From positions 1,143,787 to 1,207,786 of the forward strand of contig NW_006495648.1 of the NCBI RefSeq assembly GCF_000471905.2: a stretch of 64,000 nt of DNA. The letters are read 5' to 3'. The stretch's first letter is position 1; each line of letters starts with the position of its first letter. Shown piece after piece: positions 12,130 through 23,426 of the stretch. Made by a program: the position numbers and the translations under genes. Origin of the DNA: Amborella trichopoda (taxonomy: Eukaryota; Streptophyta; Magnoliopsida; Amborellales; Amborellaceae). The notes under the pieces were generated by a model. The model searched no databases, was not told where the DNA came from, and saw only the letters and a program-made list of their open reading frames with translations.

Positions 12130-12900
12130 ACGTTCAAACAATTCTAAAAAATATTTTTTATTCAGAAAATCCAAAACAATTCTCATAAATCCACAAAAAT
12201 CTTTTTAATGACTTTTCATAAAAAAGATCATTTTCACATTGATTAAAAATATTTATAAAGAAAATTAGGATAATTGGAGTAGAATTACAAACTATAGCAC
12301 TCCACTCGACTAGACCCAAAATCCAAAGCCATCTTCTCAGAAATAACCCAACAGACTCATGACCCACAATGTTTAATCAAGGGCTCAAGTTATTAGTCTT
12401 ATCAAAGTCAAGTCGATGTGAGAATCCACTAAGTTAAGGGATTTTAGGTGCACTCTACAAGATATGCACATAAAATAAGGTGTGGTAGTTCCTCTCTTGG
12501 CACATATGCATAGCTCTATCCAGTGGATCCGTGGAAGAGCAAGCTTCCCATGACTTATGGCTATATATGCACATATCACGAGAAGATTGTAAGAGTCAGG
12601 AATTTAGGACAATGCCCTCTGTTGGCCCAACCTTCCCTTACAAGAATTTCAGTCATCAAGCTTATACAAACATCGTATTGTCATGGCCCATCACGTGGTC
12701 ATGATGCACATACCAAACATATCATAACAATCGATCCTGACTTAGTGTTAACCCTCAATCCTCTCGGTACCTTCCATATACCACTCCTTCTCATGACCAA
12801 ATTGGGGTTCCATGTCTCTTGGTCCTAGTGCACCAAGATCTAGAGCCATGTCACTCTTATACTCCCACTCAAATTAATAACTATTGAAAATGAAAGAATT
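12130..12900 (-). mobile_element. LTR-like block 2
   Basis: It is the counterpart of 9850-10340 with the same motif order (agccatcttctcagaaataa, catgaccca, ctcaag, tatcaaagtcaag). It continues through conserved-looking leader DNA to the cttccacttggcctttagag segment near 12931. No protein domain was found. Confidence 0.35.
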
Positions 12901-13600
12901 TAAGGCTTTGAAATGACATAATTTCAATATTCTTCCACTTGGCCTTTAGAGGCCGTAGATGTCATAATCTCATCACATCGTATAATCTACATACGAGATC
13001 CACATTTACATAATCCATCCCCATAATCTACGAGTAACCCTATACGTGGTATATGAGCATAAACCATATGCATGCGCCATAAGCATAAACTATATGCATG
13101 ATCCAAAAGCATAAACCACATGCATTCTCCATAAACATAAAGCAATAGCTTGATCAATAACCATGATCCATAAGCAAAAAGCAAATGTAATAAAACAAAT
13201 CTACCCCCAAGAGCAAATCATCAGGCAATCTATAGAAGCCCCATACCATATATATGTCTCATAACCACATTAAGTCTTCGGTCATGGAGTTGGCTAGCAT
13301 GGCCTCAGTGGGTGTATTGTTGGGTGCACTTTTATCTTAATCAAGACCAAATATATTCCAATCAATACTTGACAAAGAAAGAGTTGCTAATGGCCCATAT
13401 TTTGCCCTCGAAAAGTATAAATACTTACTCTCAATGCATGCTTAAGAATTACCACTTGGAGACATACAACGAAACATACGATGGATGATCATGAAGGATC
13501 AAGAATGAGTATGGTTCTTAATTGTTCAAGTATTTCCTATTTGATTATTCTTCAAGCATGGCTTAGCCTACGAATTTTGAGATTCGATGAAGGTAAAAGC
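12901..13600. other. Non-coding sequence with short CATAAGCATAAA repeats
   Basis: Imperfect repeats of the type cataagcataaaccatatgc occur at 13050-13190. No gene is recognised. Confidence 0.5.
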
Positions 13601-13601
13601 C

Positions 13602-13840
13602 ATCTCAAGCTGCCCAGAGATGGCTTAACCCATCTCAGCCTCAACAGCCGTCAACGATATTCTCAAGTTGCCTAGAGCTGGCTTAACCCATCTCAGTCTC
13701 AATGATAATATCAAGCTACCAAGAGATGGCTTAACCCATCTCAATCTCAATAGCAGTCTCAAGTTGCCCAAAGATGGCTTAACCCATCTCATTCAACAAA
13801 CTTGAACGGCCCAACGATGGCTTAACCCATCGTTAGCATC
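13602..13840 (+). repeat. Five-unit minisatellite of covarying hairpins
   Basis: Units of about 45-57 bp each contain an inverted repeat around the invariant loop cttaac. Stems are: 13617-13623/13630-13636 gagatgg/ccatctc; 13675-13681/13688-13694 (one mismatch); 13723-13729/13736-13742 gagatgg/ccatctc; 13771-13777/13784-13790 (six pairs); 13813-13820/13827-13834 aacgatgg/ccatcgtt. Two pairs change on both sides in the last unit. Confidence 0.85.
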
Positions 13841-15250
13841 GTCGTCCAACAAAATCCTTAAAATCTTTACAAAACGTATGGCAAATCAGTTACTACAGAG
13901 GGGAATTGTTTCTTCGGAACAAGGGATTATCTCGTAAGATCAGCACTGTTGAACTCTTGGCTCTTGGCTTTATCGCTCTTAAAATGTGTGGCATAGATTG
14001 AGTTGAACAACATAATTTGGTGCAGTCCATTGATGATGCCAATAAATCATTGATTTTGCTCCTGCGAGATCATGAGGTTCAAACGTTCGAAATTCAAAAG
14101 ACAAGCGCCGATGATTGTATCTGCATAAACAACCTAGTAGTGAAGATCATCAGCATGAAAAGATAAAAATAAGAAGTAAACAACATTGCAGAGATAAAGA
14201 TTACACCCTCCAAGATCTATGATTCAAATGAGTGGATAGACTCAAGATGAAGATGGAGGGTGAAGATTCAAAGATGGGAAATGCGTGATTATCCCTTAAA
14301 AAATGATAATTTAGTAGTATAAAAAGGGTACTCCTCGATTACAGAGAGGTCGTACTTTTCTGATAGAAACAGTTTAGTAGAGAAAAAGTGTTCTTAAGAG
14401 GTTTTACCTCGGTAAGAACTAAGAGTAGAAAAGAGAGTGATATTCAAGACATGAAGAGAGATAATTGTTTCTTGCGACTCATTTGAGACCTGTTATCTTA
14501 GGAAGACCAGAATCAAAGGATAACATATCCATGCATATATCTACAGGTATATGGCCCGATATGCCCTCGATATTATCTTTTCCCTTTAACATGTTTGTAT
14601 TTTATTCTTTAGGAATGAATGTATAGGTTTTAAAGCCAGAATCAAAGGCTTTAACTTATTTTCTTTTCTCAAGTCGATGTAAATTGTAACAAGTTATTAA
14701 ACATTTGGAATTGCTCAGTGCCCAATATAAATATAAAGCATGTGTTTTTAATATAAATTGCATGGGTGAATTGGGCCTCGAATGTGATGTCGTCTAGTTT
14801 TTTCTACTTGGAGTCTAATGTTTGTCTTAACATTCTATTTCTTAACATGTCCACATTTCGGAGCAACCAAATCTCTGACGAGTCCAATGAGGAGTAATTC
14901 ACCTTTCATCTCAAGTAGAGTCTGGGATGTCGAATCTCTCTCTGAATATGTCTTGACTGATGATCTTTTCCACACTACTCTTATGTCTTCCTTATTTACC
15001 CTTACGAGCAGACCCCTACATAATCACAAGTTGTCAGAGGTAACAATGACTGTAGTAATAACATCCTTCCAGTTGGTTTTGGCAAAATTGATGGAGCGTA
15101 CGATATCAACCGGAGATCAAAGAAGAGATGCCGTGAGGCTCATGATTGCAGAGCCCGGATTTTTCCTACCCTTTTGAGCAAGAGTGATTAAATTATTTTT
15201 GCTCACAGAAGCTATGTGTTTTTTTTTCCCTCTCTTGCTGTTACGTTCTT
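13841..15250. other. Non-coding sequence, probably retroelement leader/LTR fragments
   Basis: No protein family was recognised. An open frame of 119 codons at 14818-15177 (+) has no visible domain or repeat and ends in LTR-like sequence, so I do not treat it as a gene. Confidence 0.45.
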
Positions 15251-15265
15251 CCTCTCCAAAGCTTC

Positions 15266-15277
15266 CCTTTTTATAGG
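15266..15277 (-). promoter_or_regulatory. TATA box, minus strand
   Basis: The minus strand reads cctataaaaagg. Downstream is a leader rich in GAAG. The stretch 15180-15640 looks like an LTR promoter in reverse orientation, but the family is not identified. Confidence 0.45.
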
Positions 15278-15351
15278 GAGAAGAAAAGGGCTTTAACAGT
15301 TATATTTCCAACAGGTCTTCGAGAAGGGTCTTCCTTGATCTTAAGGATATC

Positions 15352-15395
15352 TATCCAACGTTCATATGAACGTTTGTTTATGTGAACGTTGGATA
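15352..15395. repeat. 13-bp perfect inverted repeat enclosing an 18-bp palindrome
   Basis: tatccaacgttca (15352-15364) and tgaacgttggata (15383-15395) are exact reverse complements. In addition, aacgttcatatgaacgtt at 15357-15374 is a perfect palindrome, so two alternative cruciforms are possible. It lies about 80 bp upstream of the minus-strand TATA box. Confidence 0.9.
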
Positions 15396-15866
15396 ACCAT
15401 AGCATTCCTCCCACAATTGGAGGCTTCCCATCCCACAATTGTAGGTAAAGTCATGCGAGGCCTTATGGCCATACGTGGCAACATTTGGATCCATGAAAGT
15501 TCCGCTGCGCTCCTCCCCGATCAGGGGTCAATCTGCTTTCCCTAAAGCCATGCCTAACCTACATGCTGGAAGGGAAACAACTAAAGAATAGGGAGCCAAG
15601 TCACGAACCTCGAAGGTCAGAACGATGAGGAAATCTCACCCTCAAGTGGACTCAGTCCCAGGTAGCAAACCATTAAGGGTGATTTTGACTTACCCCAACC
15701 AGCATCTACAAGAAAACTCGACAGTGGTGCTATCGTTCGCAATGTTTCAAAACAAACGCGATCACTGCATTCTGCGAACCCAACCGTTCCTGTGAGAAAG
15801 GAGAGTAGCTGAGTTATTCCTGTGAGGTTTAAGCCATGACCCCGGCCAAACGACCACTCCACTCCT

Positions 15867-16499
15867 TTGATGCAGGGCTCCCATTTCTTGCCTTTAATCA
15901 TACAAGTTCCACGCTCGACTGTTAATAACATTCATCGGTTGGTGGTTAGAAATTCTCATGATGTTAATCTGTCTAGATCGTCATATACAACCCACAGGCT
16001 GGCGGTTAGGTGTTTCTGTAATGCTAACTCGCCCGATTCGCGTGATACTCATTGGCTAGCGATTATAAATCCTTATGATTCTAATCTATCTAGATCGCCA
16101 TACGCAGCCCATAGGCCGGTAGTTAGGCATTTTCGTAACACTAACTCACCCGATTCGAATGATACTCATTGGTTGACAGTTAGAAATCCTCGTGATGTTA
16201 ATCCGTCTAGATCGTCATACATAGCCCACAGGCCGACGGTTACGAATTTCTATAATGCTAACTCGACCGATTCGCGTGATACTTATTGGCTGACGGTTAG
16301 AAATCCTCTTGATTCTAATTCGTCTAGATCGTCGTATGCAGCGCATATGCCGGCGGTTAGATGTTTCTGTAATGCTGACTTGCCTGATTCACATGATACT
16401 CATTGGTCAGTGGCTAGAAATTTTCACGGTACTAAGCCACCTAGATCACCTCATACTGTTTGTTCTCAGATTGTCAGGATAGAACGTGGTTTGTTGTAA
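15867..16499 (+). CDS. Open frame of 210 codons built from a 39-residue tandem repeat, unknown
   Basis: I do not recognise a family. After about 22 residues the frame consists of 39-residue units (117 bp): 15933-16049, 16050-16166, 16167-16283, 16284-16400 and a partial to about 16478. Each unit has two similar halves of about 20 and 19 residues. One half carries HWLTVRNPRDVN-SRSSY, the other AHRPVVR-F-NANSPDS-DT. The DNA is therefore a dimeric higher-order repeat of about 58-bp monomers. No signal peptide, membrane segment or catalytic motif is visible. It is Arg/Asn/Ser/His-rich. It may be a satellite whose period happens to preserve the frame. The alternative is a repetitive structural protein or retroelement gag extension. 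The start codon is not firmly established. Confidence 0.35.
   Translation: MMQGSHFLPLIIQVPRSTVNNIHRLVVRNSHDVNLSRSSYTTHRLAVRCFCNANSPDSRDTHWLAIINPYDSNLSRSPYAAHRPVVRHFRNTNSPDSNDTHWLTVRNPRDVNPSRSSYIAHRPTVTNFYNANSTDSRDTYWLTVRNPLDSNSSRSSYAAHMPAVRCFCNADLPDSHDTHWSVARNFHGTKPPRSPHTVCSQIVRIERGLL
15933..16478 (+). repeat. 117-bp dimeric tandem repeat, 4.6 units
   Basis: The unit boundary motif is cattgg(c/t)t. The two halves of each unit align with each other (ctagatcg vs cccgattcg near their ends), indicating duplication of an older monomer of about 58 bp. Confidence 0.88.
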
Positions 16500-17584
16500 A
16501 CTAATTATAAACCTCCCTGTGTTCCCAAGGCAAAGTCCAAGAAGTGCAGCCAAGCCCATAAGACGCATGTTAAGATAGTTCTTAGGCATGTGCTTAGAGT
16601 TCTTACTCAGTACTTCTTGGACAAAGCAAGGGAAGCCATTCGAGCAGATCAACATCATATGAACAGTACATGACCATAACAAGATTGGGAAACTGGATCG
16701 ATCTGGAGAAAATTTATCAGGATCTAGAAGACGAGTTTCTCTAAATATGGCCTTGTAATATGATCGGGACGATCGCCCAGAAGTTCGATGAAAATGAGGA
16801 AACCTCGAGGGGTAGGATGGCCTTGGGTTTTAATGACTCTCATCTAATGAGGAGCCCCCACATGCTAAACCTCCGACAAAAATGGTGAAACGTCATCAAG
16901 CCATTGAGAATCCTCACGTCACTCACAATGTATCCAAGGTTTGAAAGGATCCTTTGTGCCTACATTGTCTTTCCCTTTCAAATTGCCAAAATTCACCGCA
17001 CCAATCTCAGATAATGAGTCTGTTGGACCATTTGAGCAAGACTTGGTTGTGACGGTAATGATGGTTAGAACAGGGAACGACCCACCTGAAGCTGAAGAAA
17101 TGGAGTGCCTAAAGGTGGCATTGGTCCAAGAAGAAATAGAATTCCAAGAGCAGGGGCTGTTGAGCTCGAAACATTGAGAGCCGCTAGGGCAGTTCCTAAC
17201 CCTAGTGAGCCTTCAGGTCAGCATTCCTCAAATTTGGCCATGGAGAACCGATCAACTCCTAAGCCTACACTGCATGGACCTCCGCACACAGTTGACACCG
17301 CCTTGACAGTATAAACGATGCGAAATCTAGTAATGGAGAACCTGCAAGAGCTCCACCTTTCGAGAGTGTTTTAAGGTAATTTTCAACCCTTGTATCCCCG
17401 AGGCGAATAAGGAGAGAGAGCCAATCGTGACCTAGGCCCGCAGGCACTAAAATGCCTGTGGACCACGGAAGCACTATTGAAATAAACCCTGATCTGGAGC
17501 ACAATTTTGAAAGACAATAGATTGGCCCCCCCACCCCAAAAAAAAAAAAGATAGATGTAGAGGTGGCCCATGACTCCCTAAGAG
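16500..17584. other. Unassigned, possibly retroelement internal sequence
   Basis: Short frames at 16941-17177 and 17105-17314 (+) are rich in Glu/Pro but match no domain I know. A poly-A run is at 17541-17551. The right boundary abuts a truncated LTR. Confidence 0.35.
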
Positions 17585-18487
17585 CACCCGCCAGTTTTGT
17601 CGCAATCTGACAACGTTAAGGTGGATTAAAGACAAAATCAGTTTTCAAAATCGGCCTCTAACATGCTGAAAATATACCTTATAACTACAACCCAATTACG
17701 AGAGCTTCAGATAAGCACCAGACCACTTCCATCGAACTCAGAAGGTCCGAAAACCTCCCAGACATCAAATTCGGTTCATTCAGAAGCTTTTAGACCATTC
17801 TGTGACTAACTTACCCAAAATGGGTGGGCTATACAGTATTCTGGTGCACCTTCAGTGAACCAGTTTCCATTTATTGAAACTGTACAATGTGATTTCAGGA
17901 ACACCTTTGAATGGTCATATCTCCTTCATCTTAAGTCGGATCACACTCAAATTTTCACGAAGATCTTTATCTCGTCGACACGCACGTTTTGATATGTGGC
18001 ACGACCCATGACGCGACACGAGAGGAGAGAATTCTTAGAGAAAATCTGCTTAAGAAAACTCATGTGTAACAGATTTTTAGAAGAAGAAGACCCATTCAAT
18101 CAAATGGCCACATCATGAAACCCCGATGTCGGATAAATCTTAAAATTAAGATTGCACATTTTTCCATGTTTTTACCACGTCTTGATCATGGTTCAAAACT
18201 CATATCCATGGCTCGAAATTAGTATCAAAATGATTGTATTCTCAAGCTCATCAAGAAAACAATAATCATTCGATCGGATGGTGACCAGAAAAGCCCCGAA
18301 ATAGTCATGAAAAGTGCACACAATTGAATGGCCATTCAGGGATTGATTTGGAATTACTCAGATTGTTGGTGTCAGGCTAAAATCGTCATTTTGCCCCATT
18401 TTCTTAGATTTTTTTTATTCTTTTAATGCCCAATTTTCAACAATTAGGTTAAAAATTGATTGTACACCCATGTTGGGGCCCCACCTT

Positions 18488-18495
18488 TATATAAA
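18488..18495 (+). promoter_or_regulatory. TATA box of L0
   Basis: tatataaa occurs at the same relative position as in the other LTR copies, about 30 bp before the conserved transcribed purine/pyrimidine region. Confidence 0.6.
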
Positions 18496-18789
18496 CAAGC
18501 ACGTATCTCATTGTAAAAGACCTCACTTTTGCTTAGTAAAACTTCCATCTTTTGTGCACTATTGGGTGTGAGAGAGAGAGGAGAGAGAAGATTTTTGGTT
18601 GGCACCCTTGGGCTTAAAGTGACTTTCTCTCCTCTCTTTTCTCTTCTTTCTTTCTTCTCTCTTCTCTCTCTTCTATCTTTCTCTCATCTCTCCTCTCTTC
18701 TCTCTTCTCTCTTTCTCTCTCTTCTCTCTTCTCTCTCTCTCTCTTCTTCTCTCTCTTTTGTCTCTATATTCTTTCTCTCTATTCTTTTC

Positions 18790-20320
18790 TCCTCTTCTTT
18801 CTCCTCTATCTCGCACGTCAATACACACTGCCAAGCACGATCTTTTTCTCTCTTCTTCTGTCTCCTCTTTTCTTCTCTCTTCTTTCTTCTTCTTTCTCTC
18901 TATCTCTCTTTCTTTTTTCTCTATCTCACACAACAGTGCACACTGCTGAGCACGATCTTCTTCTCTCGTTTTCTCCTTCCTTCCCTCTCTTCTCTCTATC
19001 TTGCACGATAGTGCACACTGCGGAGCGTGACCTTCCCTCTTCTCTCTCTTCATTCTCTATGTTTCTTCCCTCTCTTATTTCTGTCTCGCACGGCAGTGCA
19101 CGCTGCCGAGCATGACTTTCTCTCTCCACTCTCTTATTTCCTTTCTCTTTCTTCTTTTTTCCTTTTTTTTTTTTCTATCTTCTTCTTTCCTAATCTCTTT
19201 CTTCTTCCTTCCCTTTTCTCTCCTCTTCCTTCTTTTCTTCTTCTCCATCTTTCCTTTCTCTCACTTCTTCTTTCCTTTGTCTCTCTGCTGGTCCTTTTCT
19301 TTCCTTCCTCTTTCTCTTCTGTCGTACACGACAATGAGCATCGCCGAGTGTGACCTTCTCTTTCTTCTTTTCTATCGTGCATGACAATGAGTTTTGTCGA
19401 GCGCAACTTTCTCTCTCCTTCCTCTTCTCTGTCTAGCACGGCAGTGCACACTGTCGAGCGTGATCTTCCTGTTTCTCTCTCTTCTTTCTCTTCTCTATCT
19501 CGTGCGGCAGTGTACACTGTCGAGCACAATCTTATTCTCTCTTCTTTCTCTCTCTTTTTCTTCTTTCTCTTCTCTGTCTTGCACGGCAGTGTGCATTGCT
19601 AAGCACGATCTTCCTCTTCCCTCTTTCTCTTACCTCTTTCTTTCTCGTCTTCTTCTCTTCTTTTTTTTATCTCTCTTCTTTCTCTCTCTTTCTTCCATCT
19701 CTTTTTTTCTGTCTTGCATGGTAGTGCACACTGTCGAGCACGACCTTCTCTCTCATCTATCTTCTTTCCTTTCTCTTTCTTCTTCTTTCCTTTCTCTTTC
19801 TCCTTCTTTCCTATTCTCTTCTTCTTCCTTCTTTTCTCTCTCATCTTTCTTGTCTTCCTCTCCATCTTTCCTTTCTCTCACTTCATCTTTCCTCTTTTTC
19901 TCTCACCTTCCTTTCTCTCTTCTGTCATCCACGGCAATGAGCATCGCCGAGCACGACTTTCTCTTTCTTCTTTTCCATCGTACACGGTAATGAGTATTCC
20001 CGAGCGTGACTTTCTCTCTCTTCTTTCTCTCATCTGTTGTGCGTGGTAGTGAACATTACTGAGCACGACCTTCTCTCTTTCCTTCCTTTAGCCCGTCTTG
20101 CACGACAGCGCACGTTGTCGAGCACGACCCATTCTCTCTTCTCTCTTCACTCTGTCTCGCATGACCATGAGTATTGCCGAGCGTGACCCCTTCTTCTCTT
20201 CCCCCTTCTGTTTTGCACAGTAGCACACACTACCTAGCGTGACACTTCTTTCTTTCTCCTTCCTCTCTATCTTGGATGGCAGTGCATACTGCCGAACATA
20301 ATCTCCTCCTCCTCTCTTCT
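18790..20320 (+). repeat. Pyrimidine-rich minisatellite of L0 with cggcagtg-ca-cactgccg hairpin cores
   Basis: TTCTCTCT spacers alternate with cores such as gcacggcagtgcacactgcc followed by gagcac. The core arms cggcagtg and cactgccg are perfect complements. Variant cores keep pairing: cgacagcg/cgttgtcg near 20105 and gtagtg/cattac near 20046. Many units are present with irregular spacing. Long Ser/Leu/Phe and Arg/Glu frames across it are repeat artefacts. Confidence 0.8.
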
Positions 20321-21202
20321 TTCTTTCTCTTTTATTTGTTTGACCAGAGGGCAGGCCGAGCCTTGTGCTGTCGTGCTAGTCTTGGCGTTGAGCATTTAGT
20401 TGTCATGTCGATCTGAGTTACCGTACCCGTCTAGCTGCTGCATCAGACTAGCCATTGTGCTAGATCAACTATCGTGTCAGTCTTGTCATTGAGCAATTTA
20501 GTCGTTGTGCCGGTCTGAATCACCATGCCCATATAGTTGCCGCGCTAGACCAGCCGCTATGCTAGACTTGCCATTGTGCCAGCCTAGCCACCCTGTCAAA
20601 CTTCTTCATTCCTCTTCTCTCTTCTACTTTGTCTCTTTTTCTTTTCTTCACCCCCTTTCTTTCTAAAAATTCTCTTCTCTCCGACATTCTTTGTCTAGTT
20701 AACCACTGTTCTTTTTCCCTTCATTGTAACATATGTACTAAGAGTCCCTTGTCAAGGAGACGCCGTGAGGCTGCCAAATTGACTCGAACTTTATTATGTT
20801 AATTCTTTCATTCTCTTTTGAGTACACACGCACGTGTGCTCTCACCCTATGACAAGGTGGGGTCTTCAGACCCACTTGTCTTATGTTCTAATGTGTGTGT
20901 GTGATTGTAGGAAAAGATGAAATAAGTCAAAGGAGGCGATTTCGAATCGGTCATAAGCCTGGGGGCATTCCAACGTGATCTAAGAGGGCACCACGTGAGT
21001 TAGCCCAAGTGCATCACGAACACAAGTGAGCTAAGTTTCACCTCACACCTTAATTCCTCTCTCATCGGTTGGTATTCCTGCTTGTGTCTTCTTGACGTAG
21101 TTCACGAGAGAGCAGTATCAAATCCTGGATCCATCTCGAACCCGGAGCCATGCCACCAGCTCACCTCGACCTGAGGGTGAGATCGAGGCATCTAAACGAT
21201 CA

Positions 21203-22565
21203 TCTTCTTGTCATGGGACTCATAACCCTCCTGAAAAGGTGGAGAACATCTCAAGAAAAAGACCTTCCCCGAAAGGTGCTCCTTACTACTGATACCATTG
21301 TTCCCATACCCCTGGGCTGGAAGACTGTTGTCCAGTAAACGATTTAATACAAGAATACATAAATGTGGGGACTATAGTCATCGATCCTATCCCTCTTAAA
21401 CGTTGGATTCATCAGGTCCTTATATTGGAAAAGGTTGAAGGTTCTCCTTATCCAGAACTATTCGAGCTATGCTTAGAATATTTTGGGACCCTCAACTCTT
21501 CAGTTGATACTGAGGAGGTTTCGGAGCACGGCTGGACCACTTATGCGAGTGACAGTGAAAAGAAGCATATGCAAGCTGAAGCACTGAACAAAGCTGAATT
21601 AAAGGCACTGGAGTTGACACTATCACAAGCAAAGATACCCGTGAAAGCTCCTCCCATGCCTCGAAGCATTGAAAGCTGGGGTAGGAAAAATGAAGAATGG
21701 AGGCAACAGAGGTTCTCAGTCAACACCACCACCTTATCCGACTTTGAATGATTTTATACCCTGACCCCTGATGATGAATGGCCTTTACGCGTCAAAAGCA
21801 GCAGATGAAGCCCCTCTTGGAATAATTGCCATTGTGACTTGGATAATTGAGGTAAAATCCAAGCCTCAGATCATGTTGTTGGAGTTAAGGTCTGGTAGGA
21901 AAACTGCAAAGATCAAACTGCCCAAATTCGTCGTCCAAAAGAAGGTGATGCCAGCGGCAAAAATGTAGGCTGAAACATCCAATGTGGCCGGTCAGTCAAA
22001 GCAGCCGACATATGGAAAGGCTGACAACTATAATGTGGCTTCTCATTTAAGGAGAATCCTGACTGTCATAAGTGTCTATGACGCCCCTATGCTTTCAAAA
22101 GAACTCCAGGCCGCTTTAGTACAAGCCCTCTCATCTCCTGAAGAATTTCAAGCCGTAGTTGACGCTGTTGAACTTGACCCAATAGTTCTACCTGACGCTA
22201 TGCCAGTCACTTTTCTGACACAGATCTATAGCAGAGAACGAAGCCTCATAATCGTCGTTTGATGGTGGAAGGGATCTTAAACGGTGTACACATCAATCAG
22301 ATAATGATCGATGGCAGATCAGCCATGAATTTGTTTCCTCTAAGAATGTTGAAATTTGTAGATATGAATGTCCAGAACGTGTAGGAAGGACATATGGTGA
22401 TACGGGGTTTCAACTACGCTACCCAACAGGCTGTGGGGAGCATTACATTGATGCTCAAAACTAGCGAGTTAAAGGCCTATGCAACATTTCAAGTCATCAA
22501 AACTGAGGCATCTTATAATGTGTTATGAGGGCGCCCTTGGTTGCATGACAATGACATCATCCACT
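21203..22565 (+). pseudogene. Tat-type gag C terminus and retropepsin fragment
   Basis: The fragment starts with a zinc-like segment (YHCSHTPGLEDC, then DLIQEYINVGTIVID near 21290-21400). An unassigned acidic/coiled stretch follows (21450-21740), then the Tat pre-protease block VASHLRRIL, DAPMLSKELQAALVQAL (22030-22130). The aspartic protease comes next: GVHINQIMIDGRSAMNLFPL (22285-22340), IRGFNY (22395), TLMLKTSELKAYATFQVI and a GRPWLHDND end (about 22530-22555). The active-site triad reads DGR where the family usually has DGG or DSG, so activity is doubtful. Stops occur at about 21750, 21966, 22383 and 22527. The RT part is missing; the sequence switches at about 22565. This is a different subfamily from elements A, B and C, which lack this protease. 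Confidence 0.8.
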
Positions 22566-23426
22566 AGACCCTGGTCAAACCTAGTTCTCGGCAGGGGTCA
22601 GTACGAGAACCCTCTCTCGGACAACCACAGTCACTCACGCGTGGGCTTGAGGGGGTGCGCCGATGTGGGGCATGCGTGCGTGGGGGCTCCTGACGTATGG
22701 ATAGGTACCAACAATGAGAGAGATTTTTAACGGCAGGGGGCGCTTTGGGATGCTAACTTTACTGCTTGGGGTTTGAGAGACACGTCTGGGAGGTCAACCC
22801 TTTAGAACAGTATCACAGCGCCGTCTCCTGCCCCCTTACCGTGCATGCAAGAGGGCAACAGGGTGCGGGGCCACGATCAAAGGTAGCGAATGCCACTTAG
22901 GTGGGAGTGCGCTCAACGCTTTTGAAAAGAAAGAATCAAAGAAAACCACGAAAGAAAAACAAAACTCCGAACACAACCATAAAAAACTAAGCAAACTAAA
23001 ACCAATATATATATACAAGAGCTCCAAAATTATTACAAATATGTCCAAGGCACTAAAGGCCCAAAAAAATCACATAGCACCAAAACAAAACAACTATATG
23101 GCCAAACTGCCATCTAAAACCTACAATAAAAAATAACCTACCTCGTCAAGTTCGAGGCTCCAATCGTCAGCTGTGATCACCTAACCGTCCGTCCACAATC
23201 CACGAGTTATCACTCTACATGATAGAAAGTCAAAGAAATGAGCTATGAAGCCCAGTAAATAGATCGAAGCGCCATGCATTTCTGACTATACAATATTCAT
23301 AACCGTCCTCAAGATTCATGCAGGTTTTACAACATGGAGTCATGTATCACAGTTCTTTTTATTAGCAATGTGTCGTAAGTAATTTCTTCATGGTGGAGCA
23401 AGAACAAATCAAATATCATATATCAC
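22566..23426. other. Unassigned intergenic/retroelement sequence
   Basis: GC-rich DNA to about 22920, then AT-rich DNA. No domain, PBS or second LTR is recognised. It separates the truncated protease fragment from LTR L1. Confidence 0.4.

Larger units (their letters stand above)
17585..21202 (+). mobile_element. LTR L0 of the Tat/Ogre-like family, 5' truncated
   Basis: Its first bases (gttttgtcgcaatctgacaa) correspond to a point roughly 130 bp inside L4, so the 5' tip is missing. It holds a TATA box (18488-18495), a purine-rich start region near 18570, a donor-like aaa|gtgact at 18619, a large hairpin minisatellite, a conserved TGGTCTGAGTTACCGTACCC-type block (about 20410-20590), an acceptor-like tgattgtag at 20910 and the conserved U5 block with gatctaagagggcacc. 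No PBS follows; the sequence switches to gag/protease DNA of another subfamily. Confidence 0.75.

Noticed and set aside
14818-15177. 119-codon open frame
   Set aside because: No domain, no repeat, no supporting context; lies in LTR-like DNA.
18529-20066. Many long open frames on both strands rich in Ser/Leu/Phe or Arg/Glu/Lys
   Set aside because: They follow the CT-rich minisatellite of L0 and reflect its composition; no domain is visible. The same holds for 24784-25841, 27302-28195, 42467-43729, 47774-49117 and 63578-63961.
22285-22555. Using the L0-linked protease as evidence that elements A-C encode protease
   Set aside because: Its flanking gag text is unlike that of A-C and the regions between gag and RT in B and C do not contain it.
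22566-23426. Possible RNA gene or small element in the unassigned interval
   Set aside because: No tRNA-like boxes, terminal repeats or conserved structure could be supported by eye.
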